From the NCBI RefSeq assembly GCF_014041915.1, contig NZ_CP059472.1, forward strand, positions 310,001 through 374,000: a DNA stretch of 64,000 nt. Reading direction: 5' to 3'. Positions 10,050 to 18,476 of this stretch are shown one piece after another. Each line of letters starts with the position of its first letter. Position 1 is the first letter of the stretch. A program made the translations under genes and the position numbers. The DNA comes from Marnyiella aurantia (GTDB taxonomy: Bacteria > Bacteroidota > Bacteroidia > Flavobacteriales > Weeksellaceae). The notes under the pieces are model-generated. The model was not told where the DNA came from and did no database searches. It worked only from the letters and a program-made list of their open reading frames with translations.

Positions 10050-10573
10050 CCCGATTGAAGTGATGTCCGCGGGACGAAGTGGTCTTGTACCTGTACATTT
10101 GTCCCTTTTGCGGTCAGTCTAAAGTACGGATTAAACGCCTTAAAAAAATGTCTTTAGCACTCCCAGTAACAGAACCAGCTGAGCGAACTTAAATTTGGCG
10201 CAGGCATGGCAGATTTTGAACATTCACACACGGTACAGGCAATCAGTATGACGACGGCCAACATCGTAGAGTTGGATATTTTGGCCAAATCCTCCAATTC
10301 CCAAATGGTACCCTATACCGATCACAGATTACATGACCGGAACTGTACCTGCACTAACCTCCAGGCCCTTGACACGTTTCTGCCCACCAAAGGCAGCTGC
10401 TGCCCGTGATGTCATCAGTTCAGCCTGAGGTTGAATCTCTGGGACTTTATGACTAATGTTAAGTGTGCTCCTGCTGGCATTTGTAAGATTCCATTGCCGT
10501 GCAGCCATTAGACAAGAAGAATATAATTTTCTGCGGGTGATTATGTCTGCTTAGAAAGGCTAATCACAAAATA
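10050..10573. other. Gene-free stretch
   Basis: No convincing gene, RNA or site was recognised. A 67-codon open frame at 10206-10409 and a broken frame on the opposite strand look like chance or very decayed sequence. Confidence 0.5.
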
Positions 10574-10595
10574 AATCCTGAGAGGCCTCAGGATT
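10574..10595 (-). terminator. Rho-independent terminator of the XRE regulator
   Basis: A perfect 9-bp stem (AATCCTGAG / CTCAGGATT) with a 4-base loop lies just past the stop codon of the regulator. On the minus strand it is followed by ATTTTG, a short T-run. It could also work weakly on the + strand, where GTTATTATTTT follows. Confidence 0.75.
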
Positions 10596-10599
10596 GTTA

Positions 10600-11010
10600 T
10601 TATTTTAGAAGTTTCTCAAGTCGCTCCATCATCTCATCCTTCTCCTTCAGCATCCTTTCGTACAACGCAATCTTTTCCTCGTGCAACTCAACTAATTTAT
10701 CGATTGGATTGATAGTGGCATCTTTTATATATAAAGAATGCATTACCGAATTATCATTGTTATTAATTGTATTTGCAATAATATTAATCGCAGCTTGCTC
10801 ATCAAAATTCTGAAAAGCCTCCACCGGGATTTTCAGCACTTCCGATATTTTCTTTAATAACGGATCTTCGATCACATCCTTTTGTTCGAGCAGAGATATT
10901 TTGTTCTGGTTCCAGTCCTCACCCAGGTCGAAGGCCAACGCCTCCTGCTTAATGCCCAGCATTTCTCTGAATCTTTTTACGTTGCGTCCCTGATGTATTT
11001 TCTGTTCCAT
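10600..11010 (-). CDS. XRE-family helix-turn-helix regulator with C-terminal coiled coil
   Basis: 136 residues. Residues about 8-65 form an HTH_3-type domain (VKRFREMLGIKQEALAFDLG, then a second helix ending in LLEQ). After a linker the C-terminus (about 100-136) is a charged heptad-like helix rich in E, K, L and M, suitable for dimerisation. Such small XRE proteins are common in flavobacteria as solitary regulators or as repressors in mobile elements. Here it stands alone in a repeat-rich zone. A palindrome just upstream may be its own operator. The target is unknown. Confidence 0.85.
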   Translation of the reverse strand: MEQKIHQGRNVKRFREMLGIKQEALAFDLGEDWNQNKISLLEQKDVIEDPLLKKISEVLKIPVEAFQNFDEQAAINIIANTINNNDNSVMHSLYIKDATINPIDKLVELHEEKIALYERMLKEKDEMMERLEKLLK

Positions 11011-11036
11011 GACTATAGTTTTCTGAGCCTAAAGAT

Positions 11037-11050
11037 AAGGTTATTACCTT
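11037..11050. promoter_or_regulatory. Possible autoregulatory operator AAGGTTATTACCTT
   Basis: A 14-base inverted repeat (AAGGT-TATT-ACCTT) lies 27 bases upstream of the XRE regulator start and next to a TATCTTTA sequence on the minus strand that resembles a -7 element. Its position is what a self-repressing XRE protein would use. The assignment rests on symmetry and location only. Confidence 0.35.
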
Positions 11051-11509
11051 TAAAGTCTAAATTCAAATTGAAAAATCATCCGGGAATTATACTATTCTGA
11101 CGTATAATTTATCCCTTCTTCGGATAAATGATCCTGCGGCACTTTATACATCGTATTCATAATAATTGGAGTCATGGAAAACGAAAAAGAATAAACCTAA
11201 ACTCTAAATTTTGGGGAACCACCGGTCTGACAGCCCCTTTCACCCACTGCTCTTGCAGATCCCTTGCCCGCTTTTAAATCGAAATTTGCAGGATAGTCGT
11301 TGCTCCGGTCTGATTAATCTCACCATGGAATTACGAATCTGTATTATCCTCGCATCGAAACGGTGGTAAAGATTTTCTCTAACGGCGGATAGTACAGCAT
11401 CTAATCAATCTTTAAATTGTTGCCGTGCACGCCAGGGGATATTTTATTCCGCCACTAACTTGAATACCTGCACGCACCCTCTCAAATTTGTTTACTAATC
11501 TTAAAACAA
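11051..11509. other. Intergenic stretch between the XRE regulator and the broken gene
   Basis: It holds one small hairpin (TTTATCC-cttcttc-GGATAAA, 11108-11128) but no open frame or RNA gene that I can support. Confidence 0.45.
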
Positions 11510-13132
11510 ATGATGATGGAAAAATCAGCTCACTCAAATTTTGCAGGACTCCATGATGAAGTCCTGATTAACCGGTTAAAGCAGGCGGCCCGCGACGGTT
11601 GTTTATTAGCGGTTTACCGGGTTCCTCATGGTATACCGGGCAGCGAACGCCTGCTTTTAATTACAGAGACAGAAGCCGCCGCCGACGCACTGCGCACTGC
11701 CAAATGGGTGCTGAAGACGGCCGACCATTCGCCTGTCAGTATCAGCAGCCTCCACCGTGCTGAACGGTTTTTTGAAGTTGGAAATCCTTTTGCATACTGC
11801 TACTACCGACCTTCGTTCCTTGTTTGGTGTCAGGAGAGGTTCGCGGGGCTCTTCAGCAATTACGCCGGCGGCAAAGCTTTCAAGAAGAAATTCTCTTCCT
11901 TTAAGGAATCCTATTATGACGACCGCGATATGCTTCTCTCGGAAGCTGGGCGGTTTTATAACCTCAATTCACCCATCAGTACCTACCTGACTTATATTAC
12001 GATCTTTGAACATGACCTGCGGTATCTGGAAAAGCTGTATGCGGGTGATTTCTATCCGGATGAAAGCCTGCACACCAGAATAACCATCCTGATTCCTTAT
12101 ATACCGGAGCTGCAGAAACTCTTTGTCCGCCAAAACGGAACCAACTACTATCTGATCAACAAGCTGCAAGCTGCAATCGAAGTAGCGCACAATGACGAAA
12201 CCTACATCAACACTGCCCTATATGAGTCCATTAAAATTGTAGAGCGGCAACTGTATAACCGGGTAGCCGCCCGGTATATAGAACTCAAATCTGCCGTTCG
12301 GAAAGAACCCGGACCGACAGCGGTGATTTCCCCAGCCCGGGAAGAACAGCTGGACGATCCGCAGCTTATCATCGTGAGGGACATCCTGATAAAAATAGCG
12401 GCACCCGAAGAAGTCTTTCTATTTCACAAAGCGGAAACCTTTCAGATAAATGCCCACGTTCCCGCCACCGTTTATTATCTTTTTGTCATAGGGCAGCGCA
12501 TAGGAAACACGAGCATTCAAAGTATACAGCAGGCGGTGGCGGCACGTACTCAGAATAATGTTTCTGTGGTTATTCTGGCGCACCGTCGCATCACCGTTCA
12601 GGAAAACCTTTGTTTTCCATCAGCAGTTTATACAGCAGATCATGTCGCCTGCCAACAGGATTTTTTCCTCATCGGACATGCTTCCTGAACTTCACTGGGA
12701 AGTTCCTTATGAAGCTACTTATGGTGATCTGAGCTGTATCACAGGGGAGTTAAACAACACCTTGCACAGTACTTCCACCTGCGGTCACATATGCAGGGTG
12801 ATAACAGTGAAGGCCTGTTTCACCTTTTCGCACAGGGTTATCTGCGGCTGCTTAGGCTCATTACCTACAGTTCACTCTATGCCTACCTGCCCAAATGGAC
12901 CTCCGCTTGGGATACCTGGCAACTCTGTCTCTTTGCAGTCCCCTCTCTGAACGAGCTGGAATATTTGTTTGGCAGGATCGGCCAGGATTTCCACAAACAT
13001 ATTGACTCCCATTTGCGGTACTCTGACCTGGTGGGTAGGCTAAGCTCACAAGAACTTACGGTGATGGATGAGATTCTGACCCGCCTTTCGGAAAAACTGG
13101 CCAGCATTATTAAAGTAAAAAACCTTGAATAA
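11510..13132 (+). pseudogene. Frameshifted gene of unknown function
   Basis: The first frame encodes 392 residues to a stop at 12688. A plausible continuation is found by moving into the next frame near 12600-12615 (HQQFIQQIMSPANRIFSS then LPELHWEVPYEATYGDL), and a second shift near 12732 returns to the original frame (SELYHRGVKQHLAQYF onward to KNLE, stop at 13132). The two shifts compensate (+1 then -1), giving about 540 residues if repaired. The start may be any of three consecutive ATG codons. I do not recognise the family with confidence; the last 120 residues faintly recall HEPN-type helical domains. Either a decaying gene or two local sequence errors. Confidence 0.6.
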
Positions 13133-13195
13133 GACTGAAACTGCTGCGGCTGTTGTCTTCTGTTTTGAAACTGAAAGTTAGAATCTTAATCCGGA

Positions 13196-13849
13196 CTAAC
13201 GGCTGATTAACTCAATGAAGTCCTCTGTTAAAAAGGAGTTCTTTTTAAGTTTTTCCATAATGGCAGGTTCATTATTAGATAATTCAAGTATCTTTCCGGT
13301 ATCTACAATTGGAACAATCATTCTGTGAGCCATATTACCTTTTAGTGGGTACGGATTCTTTTTATCAACTAAAAGTATTTTATAAGAATTACCTTTAGTA
13401 TCCTTCCATGTGCTTTTGGGTTTTATGTTTAATGCCGCGCCAAGTAAACCTCCTCCATACGGGTTATTATACCCGATTGCTTTGCTCTCTTTCGTTTCAT
13501 CCAGCAATACGACCATATACCTGTCATTGATGAAGTCGAATTTAGCGAAAACATTGTTCCTGTAAATAACACCTGCGTTCATCATATTAAAATATAAATT
13601 TTTGCCGTCTGATAATGCCCAGGCAGATGCTGCAGCTTTTGCTTTCTTATTATTGTCAATGTATCTGTAATCTGAAAATTGTATGTATTGATCACTGATT
13701 TCTTTTATTTCGCCGGCAATGCCTGGCTGCATTGCATTACCGGTTAAATAATCCTCATACAAAGCATAAAACTGAAACTCTTTATTATTGGTTTGTGCAG
13801 GGAAAACCTGAACTGTACAGATGAATAGTAACGCAAATAAATGCTTCAT
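13196..13849 (-). CDS. Secreted or periplasmic protein of unknown function
   Basis: 217 residues. The first 18 residues (MKHLFALLFICTVQVFPAQ) form a signal peptide with a cleavage region after FPA; there is no lipobox cysteine. The mature part is mixed alpha/beta with a Gly-rich turn (GYNNPYGGGLLGAAL) near residue 130. Related small exported proteins are frequent in Chryseobacterium-type genomes, often annotated only as DUFs. It stands alone on the minus strand with no operon partner, so no role can be inferred. Confidence 0.75.
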   Translation of the reverse strand: MKHLFALLFICTVQVFPAQTNNKEFQFYALYEDYLTGNAMQPGIAGEIKEISDQYIQFSDYRYIDNNKKAKAAASAWALSDGKNLYFNMMNAGVIYRNNVFAKFDFINDRYMVVLLDETKESKAIGYNNPYGGGLLGAALNIKPKSTWKDTKGNSYKILLVDKKNPYPLKGNMAHRMIVPIVDTGKILELSNNEPAIMEKLKKNSFLTEDFIELISR

Positions 13850-14389
13850 AATTTTTTTATTGAGCCCCTGCTTATGATTTCAGTCTGCAGGGGGTATTAT
13901 TATAAGTCCTTGTAAATATAAGGTATGTACTGCGCTTAAGCTCATTTTTGGCCCGCAATTTCAATTTACTTCATAAGTTTTTCTGTATTTTTTTTGTTTT
14001 GTCCCATGGATACGACAGAACTGCTTTTATCAGGGGTCACAAATGCTGTTTACTAAAATTCTGTTTTTGTAAAAGAGGATTGTTATTTGCTCCCCACAGC
14101 AGCAATCGTCTTCCTTGATCAAAAGCAAATATATACAAAATCCACTTTGGTCATAATCTGGGGTTGGTTCGGACTAATGTTTTGTATATGTAAGAATAGT
14201 ATCCAAAGGCAAATTTCACTGAAAGCGTTTCATTGACCGCCCATGCCTTCCGGACGATCTGCCTGTCGACTTTTACATTTTAAAGAAATTGTCGGTGCAG
14301 CGTAAACGGGAGGGACATAGGTTTGCCGGAATTATCTTTTGTTATCTTTTAATTAGAGTGGTTATAATCCTTACAAATAACTGTACTTA
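13850..14389. other. Intergenic stretch with a hairpin near the secreted-protein start
   Basis: CCCCTGC (13865-13871) pairs with GCAGGGG (13887-13893) just upstream of the start at 13849, so the 5' leader could fold. A minus-strand TATATTTG near 14120 resembles a -7 promoter element. Nothing else was recognised. Confidence 0.4.
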
Positions 14390-15040
14390 TTAATATGATT
14401 CTAAGATTACTGCCCCCTGCAAAAAACCATCGCCAGAAATCATAACAAGATCCGTAAATCCTTTTCTGCTTCTGAACTGTCTTTTAACAATTACTTCGCG
14501 CTCTGCAATCCCGTCCGGATACGAGTGAGAATGCTTTCTGAAAACACCTTTGTTAAAATTGATCTGAACTTCCAGCAGTTCCATGGGTCTGTGGCTTACC
14601 TCCGAAACCTCAATCCTTATTTGCGTGCCCTTCCGCTTTGCGCTAAGTAACTTCGGAAATGCAGCGTGTTTTTTATGGAAATGAAAACCGGCCAACAGCG
14701 CCTGTCCGTCTATTGTATCCAGTCCGCCGGCTACCGTCCTTTCACCCGGCGCGCATGGGTCAAAACTCCGCAGCTGCAGCATCAGCCTGTTTACCCGCTG
14801 GTACAGATACCGGTCATTGAGTTTCAGAAGCTCTTCCGCCACAGCCTGCCTCAGGACTTTTCCAGCTGCTGAAGCCCGGCCGAATTCAGTATTGTAAAGA
14901 ACCCTTTCCTCTTCCCCTTTGGTCTTTGCACCTTTCCTTTTTCCCGCGGCTTTCCTTACTACCTGCTTTCCGTTTAGCACATAATAAACGTACCCGCCCA
15001 CCTTTCCGCTAATTTTAAACAGGGTATGAAACTTTCCCAT
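14390..15040 (-). CDS. Small basic protein of unknown function
   Basis: 216 residues. The N-terminus (KISGKVGGYVYYVLNGKQVV then KAAGKRKGAKTKGEEE) is Gly/Lys/Tyr-rich and strongly basic, like the start of a family of flavobacterial hypothetical proteins with the pattern SGK-G-x-YY-x-NGK. The remainder contains an Arg/Lys-rich beta-like tail. No signal peptide, membrane segment or catalytic motif is visible. Neighbours are repeats and non-coding DNA on both sides. The basic head could bind nucleic acid, but that is speculation. Confidence 0.65.
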   Translation of the reverse strand: MGKFHTLFKISGKVGGYVYYVLNGKQVVRKAAGKRKGAKTKGEEERVLYNTEFGRASAAGKVLRQAVAEELLKLNDRYLYQRVNRLMLQLRSFDPCAPGERTVAGGLDTIDGQALLAGFHFHKKHAAFPKLLSAKRKGTQIRIEVSEVSHRPMELLEVQINFNKGVFRKHSHSYPDGIAEREVIVKRQFRSRKGFTDLVMISGDGFLQGAVILESY

Positions 15041-15400
15041 AGCTAAGACGTATTAATACAAAACAGCATAAATTTACAGAAAGTATTGACTTAAATGCCA
15101 AATATTTACTACATTTAATCCTGCTGCAGATTTTAATGGACCGATATATTCTCTCCTTCGGAAATTTGCATGTTTTAACTCATTAATTTCTCTCCAGCCC
15201 CTTTCCCTAAAGACTTCCCACACCTTGCACCGTAGTTGCAGCATACATACCAGCCGGATACTTCACTGATAACCCGTATCCTCCCCGGGTATACATGGGT
15301 CTTACGTCTATAGTACGCCTGCCGACAACAATAGGAATCAACCATCAGACATTCCGCGTCCGCATCCGCACATTAACCTCCACCTATGGGGCGTGTCAAA
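15041..15400. other. Gene-free stretch
   Basis: No supported gene, RNA or site. Confidence 0.5.
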
Positions 15401-15402
15401 GT

Positions 15403-15431
15403 TTTAAACCTTGACACGGCTCTCAAAACCC
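15403..15431 (+). repeat. Direct repeat copy 1 (TTTAAA..CTTGACACGG type)
   Basis: TTTAAACCTTGACACGGCTC plus eight more bases match 25 of 28 positions of the copy at 15677-15704, in the same orientation. Confidence 0.65.
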
Positions 15432-15676
15432 ACATTGAGATTGCCCAAATAGCTCGCGCAGTCGCAATTGGAACGATGGCATTGTAAAGTTGCGCGGAGA
15501 TTAAGCCAACCTACGGGGTTATTCGATTATAGCGTACCTACGGCACGCCAAAACATCCTGATCTCAACCGCTACACAGATAATGTTCCTATGGAACATAC
15601 ACCCGCATAATTAAGGATGATATGATCAACCGTTGTGGTCTTGTTTTTCTTTTTACTCAAACTAACCGTATCTTGG

Positions 15677-15704
15677 TTTAAAACTTGACACGGTTCTCAG
15701 AACC
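15677..15704 (+). repeat. Direct repeat copy 2
   Basis: Second copy of the 28-base unit, 274 bases downstream of the first. It runs directly into the GCGCGAAGTGT repeat pair. Confidence 0.65.
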
Positions 15705-15760
15705 ACGCTGCGCGAAGTGTTCTCAGAAGCACGCTGCGCGAAGTGTCCTCACTTCGTGCC
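15703..15760. repeat. Tandem CACGCTGCGCGAAGTGT pair with CACTTCG hairpin
   Basis: CACGCTGCGCGAAGTGT occurs twice, 27 bases apart. The second copy forms a hairpin with the following CACTTCG (arms CGAAGTG/CACTTCG, loop TCCT), the same type as the hairpin at 10028-10049. Confidence 0.6.
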
Positions 15761-16004
15761 GGTGAACTTCAAATAGCAGCCTCTTAATCCCGGAGCACCG
15801 ACACCTCTACAACGCTATTTGGGTAGCTGAACGCAATTGAAGCCCGCATAGTTGAAGAAAAAAATGTGACGTGATTATCCTTAATTTGTTCACTCACGGG
15901 TTAAACCCTCTCACGTTTCCTCAACACCAATTTTGGATTTGCCGCGTCCCTACCTTCGTCCGCTCCCTGACAGGACTGCCCCGGTATTTGAGAAGAATAA
16001 TTTC

Positions 16005-16068
16005 ACCCCTTCGGGGTTTCAATGCTGGAACGATACTTAAATCTATAATTATTACACCCCTTCGGGGT
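16005..16068. repeat. Two copies of hairpin ACCCCTTCGGGGT
   Basis: Identical 13-base palindromes (ACCCC-TTC-GGGGT) at 16005-16017 and 16056-16068. They are short GC hairpins in otherwise AT-rich non-coding DNA; neither follows a gene closely enough to be its terminator. Confidence 0.7.
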
Positions 16069-16179
16069 TATTCTAACCTTCGAACCTCTAACCTCTAACT
16101 TCTATACTGTGGTTAGATGAGCGAGAACAAAGAACTAAGAGTAAAGACTTTAAAACGAAAAATGAACCAACGAACGATG

Positions 16180-16480
16180 CCAGATTTACTCCGCGCCCTT
16201 TGCGAAGCCTCCGTGCCTCTGTGGTTAGATTATACGCAAGGATAAAAAGTAACGAACGGTTCCAGATTGACTCTGCGCCCTCTGTAAAGCCTCTGTACCT
16301 CTGTGGTTAGATTAGACGCAAGGATAAAGAACCAACGAACGGTTCCAGATTTACTCTGTGTCCTCTGTGAAGCCTCTGTGCCTCTGTGGTTAGATTAGAC
16401 GCAAGGATAAAGAAGTAACGAACGGTTCCAGATTTACTCTGTGTTCCCTGTGAAGCCTCTGTGCCCTCTGTGGTTAGATT
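16180..16480. repeat. About 83-bp tandem repeat, nearly four copies
   Basis: Units begin at 16180, 16262, 16345 and 16428 (periods 82, 83, 83). Each starts with CCAGATT, continues through a CTCTGTGGTTAGATT-type segment and, except for the last partial unit, ends with CGAACGGTT. A more diverged part-unit precedes them from about 16107. On the minus strand the core reads TAACCACAGAGGCACAGAGG, a word found as intergenic repeats in many bacterial genomes. Units are contiguous with no unique spacers, so this is not a CRISPR. It ends 72 bases from the 3' end of galE. Confidence 0.85.
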
Positions 16481-16551
16481 CAGATTGCTTACCGCAAATA
16501 AACTTCTTACCATTGTACGCCTTCTCGATTTTGCAGCTTTACGCCTCCCCG

Positions 16552-17571
16552 CTACACTTCTCTACTTTCCAGATACTTCTGCCACTGCCAGGTCGTTCTC
16601 AGAGCTTCTTCCAGCGGAGTATCGGCCTTCCAGCCAAGTTCCCGCTCTGCTTTGTTGGCATTGGCATAGGCGATTGTGATGTCGCCCGCTCGGCGGTCAC
16701 AGATCTGGTAGGGAACTTCTACACCATTGGCACGTTCATAGGCCTGCACGACTTCCAGAACTGAGGATCCTTTACCGGTGCCCAGATTGTATATGTCGAT
16801 GACCTTCTCCTCACCCGATGAGATAAGTTTTTGAAGCGCCTGAACATGGGCCTTAGCCAAATCGACTACATAGATATAATCACGGACGGCGGTCCCGTCT
16901 TCGGTGGGATAATCGTTTCCCCAGATATTCAGTTTCTCACGGATTCCCGAGGCCGTTTGGGTCACGTAAGGCACAAGGTTATTTGGTATACCCAAAGGAA
17001 GTTCACCCAGTTTTGCAGAGGGATGGGCACCAATCGGATTGAAATAACGCAGAAGGGATACTTTTCGGTGGTGAGCCTCAGCAAAATCTTTAAGGATCTC
17101 CTCGCCCATCTGTTTGGTCTTGCCATAAGATGATTCGGGCGTTTTCATCGGGGTGCTTTCGTCAATAGGCTGAACATCGGCCTGACCGTACACGGTACAC
17201 GACGAACTGAAAATGAAATTCGAGATATTCCGGACTTTAAATTCCTGCAGGATATTGATAAGCGTAAAAAGATTGTTCTCGTAATAGTCCAGCGGTTTTT
17301 CCTGGCTCTCGCCTACCGCTTTATAGGCAGCGAAATTGATGCAGCCGTCTATCTGGTGGGCATCGAAAACCTGATTGAGCAATTCTTTTCTCTTGAGGTC
17401 AAAGGGATAGAAAATGGGTTTCTTTCCGGTGATCTCCTCAATATTGTTCAGTATAAACCTTTCAGAATTGGAAAGATCATCTACGATCACGACCTCAAAA
17501 TTGCTGTTCAGAAGTTCCACTACAGTATGCGAACCGATATAGCCAAGGCCGCCCGTTACAAGAATTGTCAT
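16552..17571 (-). CDS. galE: UDP-glucose 4-epimerase
   Basis: 339 residues, normal length. It interconverts UDP-glucose and UDP-galactose (and possibly the N-acetyl forms) for polysaccharide and lipopolysaccharide precursors in the cytoplasm. The N-terminal Rossmann motif TGGLGYIGSHT binds NAD, DDLSNS follows, and the short-chain dehydrogenase active site is seen as SSSCTVYG with the YGKTK catalytic Tyr/Lys. A minus-strand -7 element lies 18 bases upstream of the start. The gene stands at the edge of the conserved chromosome, next to the repeat-rich zone. Confidence 0.95.
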   Translation of the reverse strand: MTILVTGGLGYIGSHTVVELLNSNFEVVIVDDLSNSERFILNNIEEITGKKPIFYPFDLKRKELLNQVFDAHQIDGCINFAAYKAVGESQEKPLDYYENNLFTLINILQEFKVRNISNFIFSSSCTVYGQADVQPIDESTPMKTPESSYGKTKQMGEEILKDFAEAHHRKVSLLRYFNPIGAHPSAKLGELPLGIPNNLVPYVTQTASGIREKLNIWGNDYPTEDGTAVRDYIYVVDLAKAHVQALQKLISSGEEKVIDIYNLGTGKGSSVLEVVQAYERANGVEVPYQICDRRAGDITIAYANANKAERELGWKADTPLEEALRTTWQWQKYLESREV

Positions 17572-17588
17572 AAAAATTGTGCTTTGGG

Positions 17589-17596
17589 CAAATATA
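17589..17596 (-). promoter_or_regulatory. galE -7 promoter element TATATTTG
   Basis: Matches the Bacteroidota -7 consensus TAnnTTTG on the minus strand, 17 bases before the galE start. No clear -33 TTG is present at the expected distance. Confidence 0.5.
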
Positions 17597-17773
17597 CAAA
17601 AAGAAGTGCCCCGAAAAATTCAGGACACTTCTCCAAAAATAAAAAAATTGAAAAAAAATTACTCACCCAAAAGGGTTATCTATCTGATTGGTTAGGACAA
17701 ATGTATCATCTGGAATTATTTCATCCAATACGTATAGTTACGTAATTTTTTTTATTTCTTAATATCAACACAG

Positions 17774-18433
17774 TTAAATCCATTTATTCTTATAGGCCAG
17801 ATTGATGATCTGGCTCCGCGAGTTAAGATGCAGTTTTTTGTAGATATTGTTTACATGGGTCCGCACCGTATTAGGGCTTATAAACAGCCTTTCGGCAATC
17901 TGCACCGGCGAAAGTCCCTTTACGATTTCAGTCAGGATTTCGGTTTCCCTGTCGCTGAGCTGATAATCTTTGGGTGTCTGCACAGCCTGCTCCGGCTGCA
18001 CACCGTCACTAAGCAGTTTCATGGCGCGCCGCGCGATGGCCGGACTCATAGGAATCCCGTCATGCTCCACTACATTGCGGATGGCCTCTATAATGTTCAC
18101 TCCTTTGTCTTCTTTAAGGAGATAACCGCTGGCACCGGCTTTTATGGCTTCAAAAATCTTTTCGTTATCTTCAAAAATAGTGAGGACGATAAATTTGATT
18201 CCGGGATACCGGATCACGGCGCTCGAAATCGCTGCGATGCCGTCCAATACAGGCATCTCCAGATCCATTAAAACCACCTGCGGATAATCTGCCGCTGGAA
18301 TCCGTTCCAGTTGCCCAAAGAAATCATCACCGTTCCTGGCTTCAAAATCCACTACAATATTGGTGTTTGTAATCTTTTCCCTTATAGTGTTACGGTTCAG
18401 TGCATTATCGTCTACAATTGCAACTTTTATCAT
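17774..18433 (-). CDS. NarL/FixJ-family response regulator
   Basis: 219 residues. The receiver domain (1-125) carries the acidic pair VDDN, phospho-acceptor Asp in MDLEMPVLDG, and a conserved Lys in LLKEDKG. The C-terminus (about 155-219) is a LuxR-type helix-turn-helix (LSDRETEILTEIVKGLS, then SPNTVRTHVNNIYKKL). It lies 43 bases downstream of a HisKA_3 sensor kinase, its evident partner, and regulates transcription. The target genes are not identified; the flanking envelope genes are candidates. Confidence 0.93.
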   Translation of the reverse strand: MIKVAIVDDNALNRNTIREKITNTNIVVDFEARNGDDFFGQLERIPAADYPQVVLMDLEMPVLDGIAAISSAVIRYPGIKFIVLTIFEDNEKIFEAIKAGASGYLLKEDKGVNIIEAIRNVVEHDGIPMSPAIARRAMKLLSDGVQPEQAVQTPKDYQLSDRETEILTEIVKGLSPVQIAERLFISPNTVRTHVNNIYKKLHLNSRSQIINLAYKNKWI

Positions 18434-18476
18434 ATCTGTGTTTTATAGTGCTAATATACTGTTTGTACCGGTTCTG

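Noticed and set aside
9892-10122. 76-codon open frame after the helicase operon
   Set aside because: It runs through the 115-bp inverted repeat and the hairpin repeat and has composition like non-coding DNA.
10206-10409. 67-codon open frame
   Set aside because: No recognisable motif, a low-complexity amino-acid pattern and no clear start region; more likely chance or a decayed remnant.
16180-16480. CRISPR array
   Set aside because: Repeat units of about 83 bp are contiguous and have no unique spacers; no cas genes were seen.
16307-16513. 68-codon minus-strand frame (LTTEG, TEAQRLHRGH)
   Set aside because: It is the translation of the tandem repeat, a well-known spurious pattern.
17356-17745. 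129-codon + strand frame over the start of galE
   Set aside because: It is a shadow of galE running into an A-rich leader; galE itself is clear.
17734-17760. TACGTA-TAG-TTACGTA palindrome with T-run as a terminator
   Set aside because: The T-run follows on the + strand, where no gene ends; the minus-strand regulator starts elsewhere, so no gene can be assigned.
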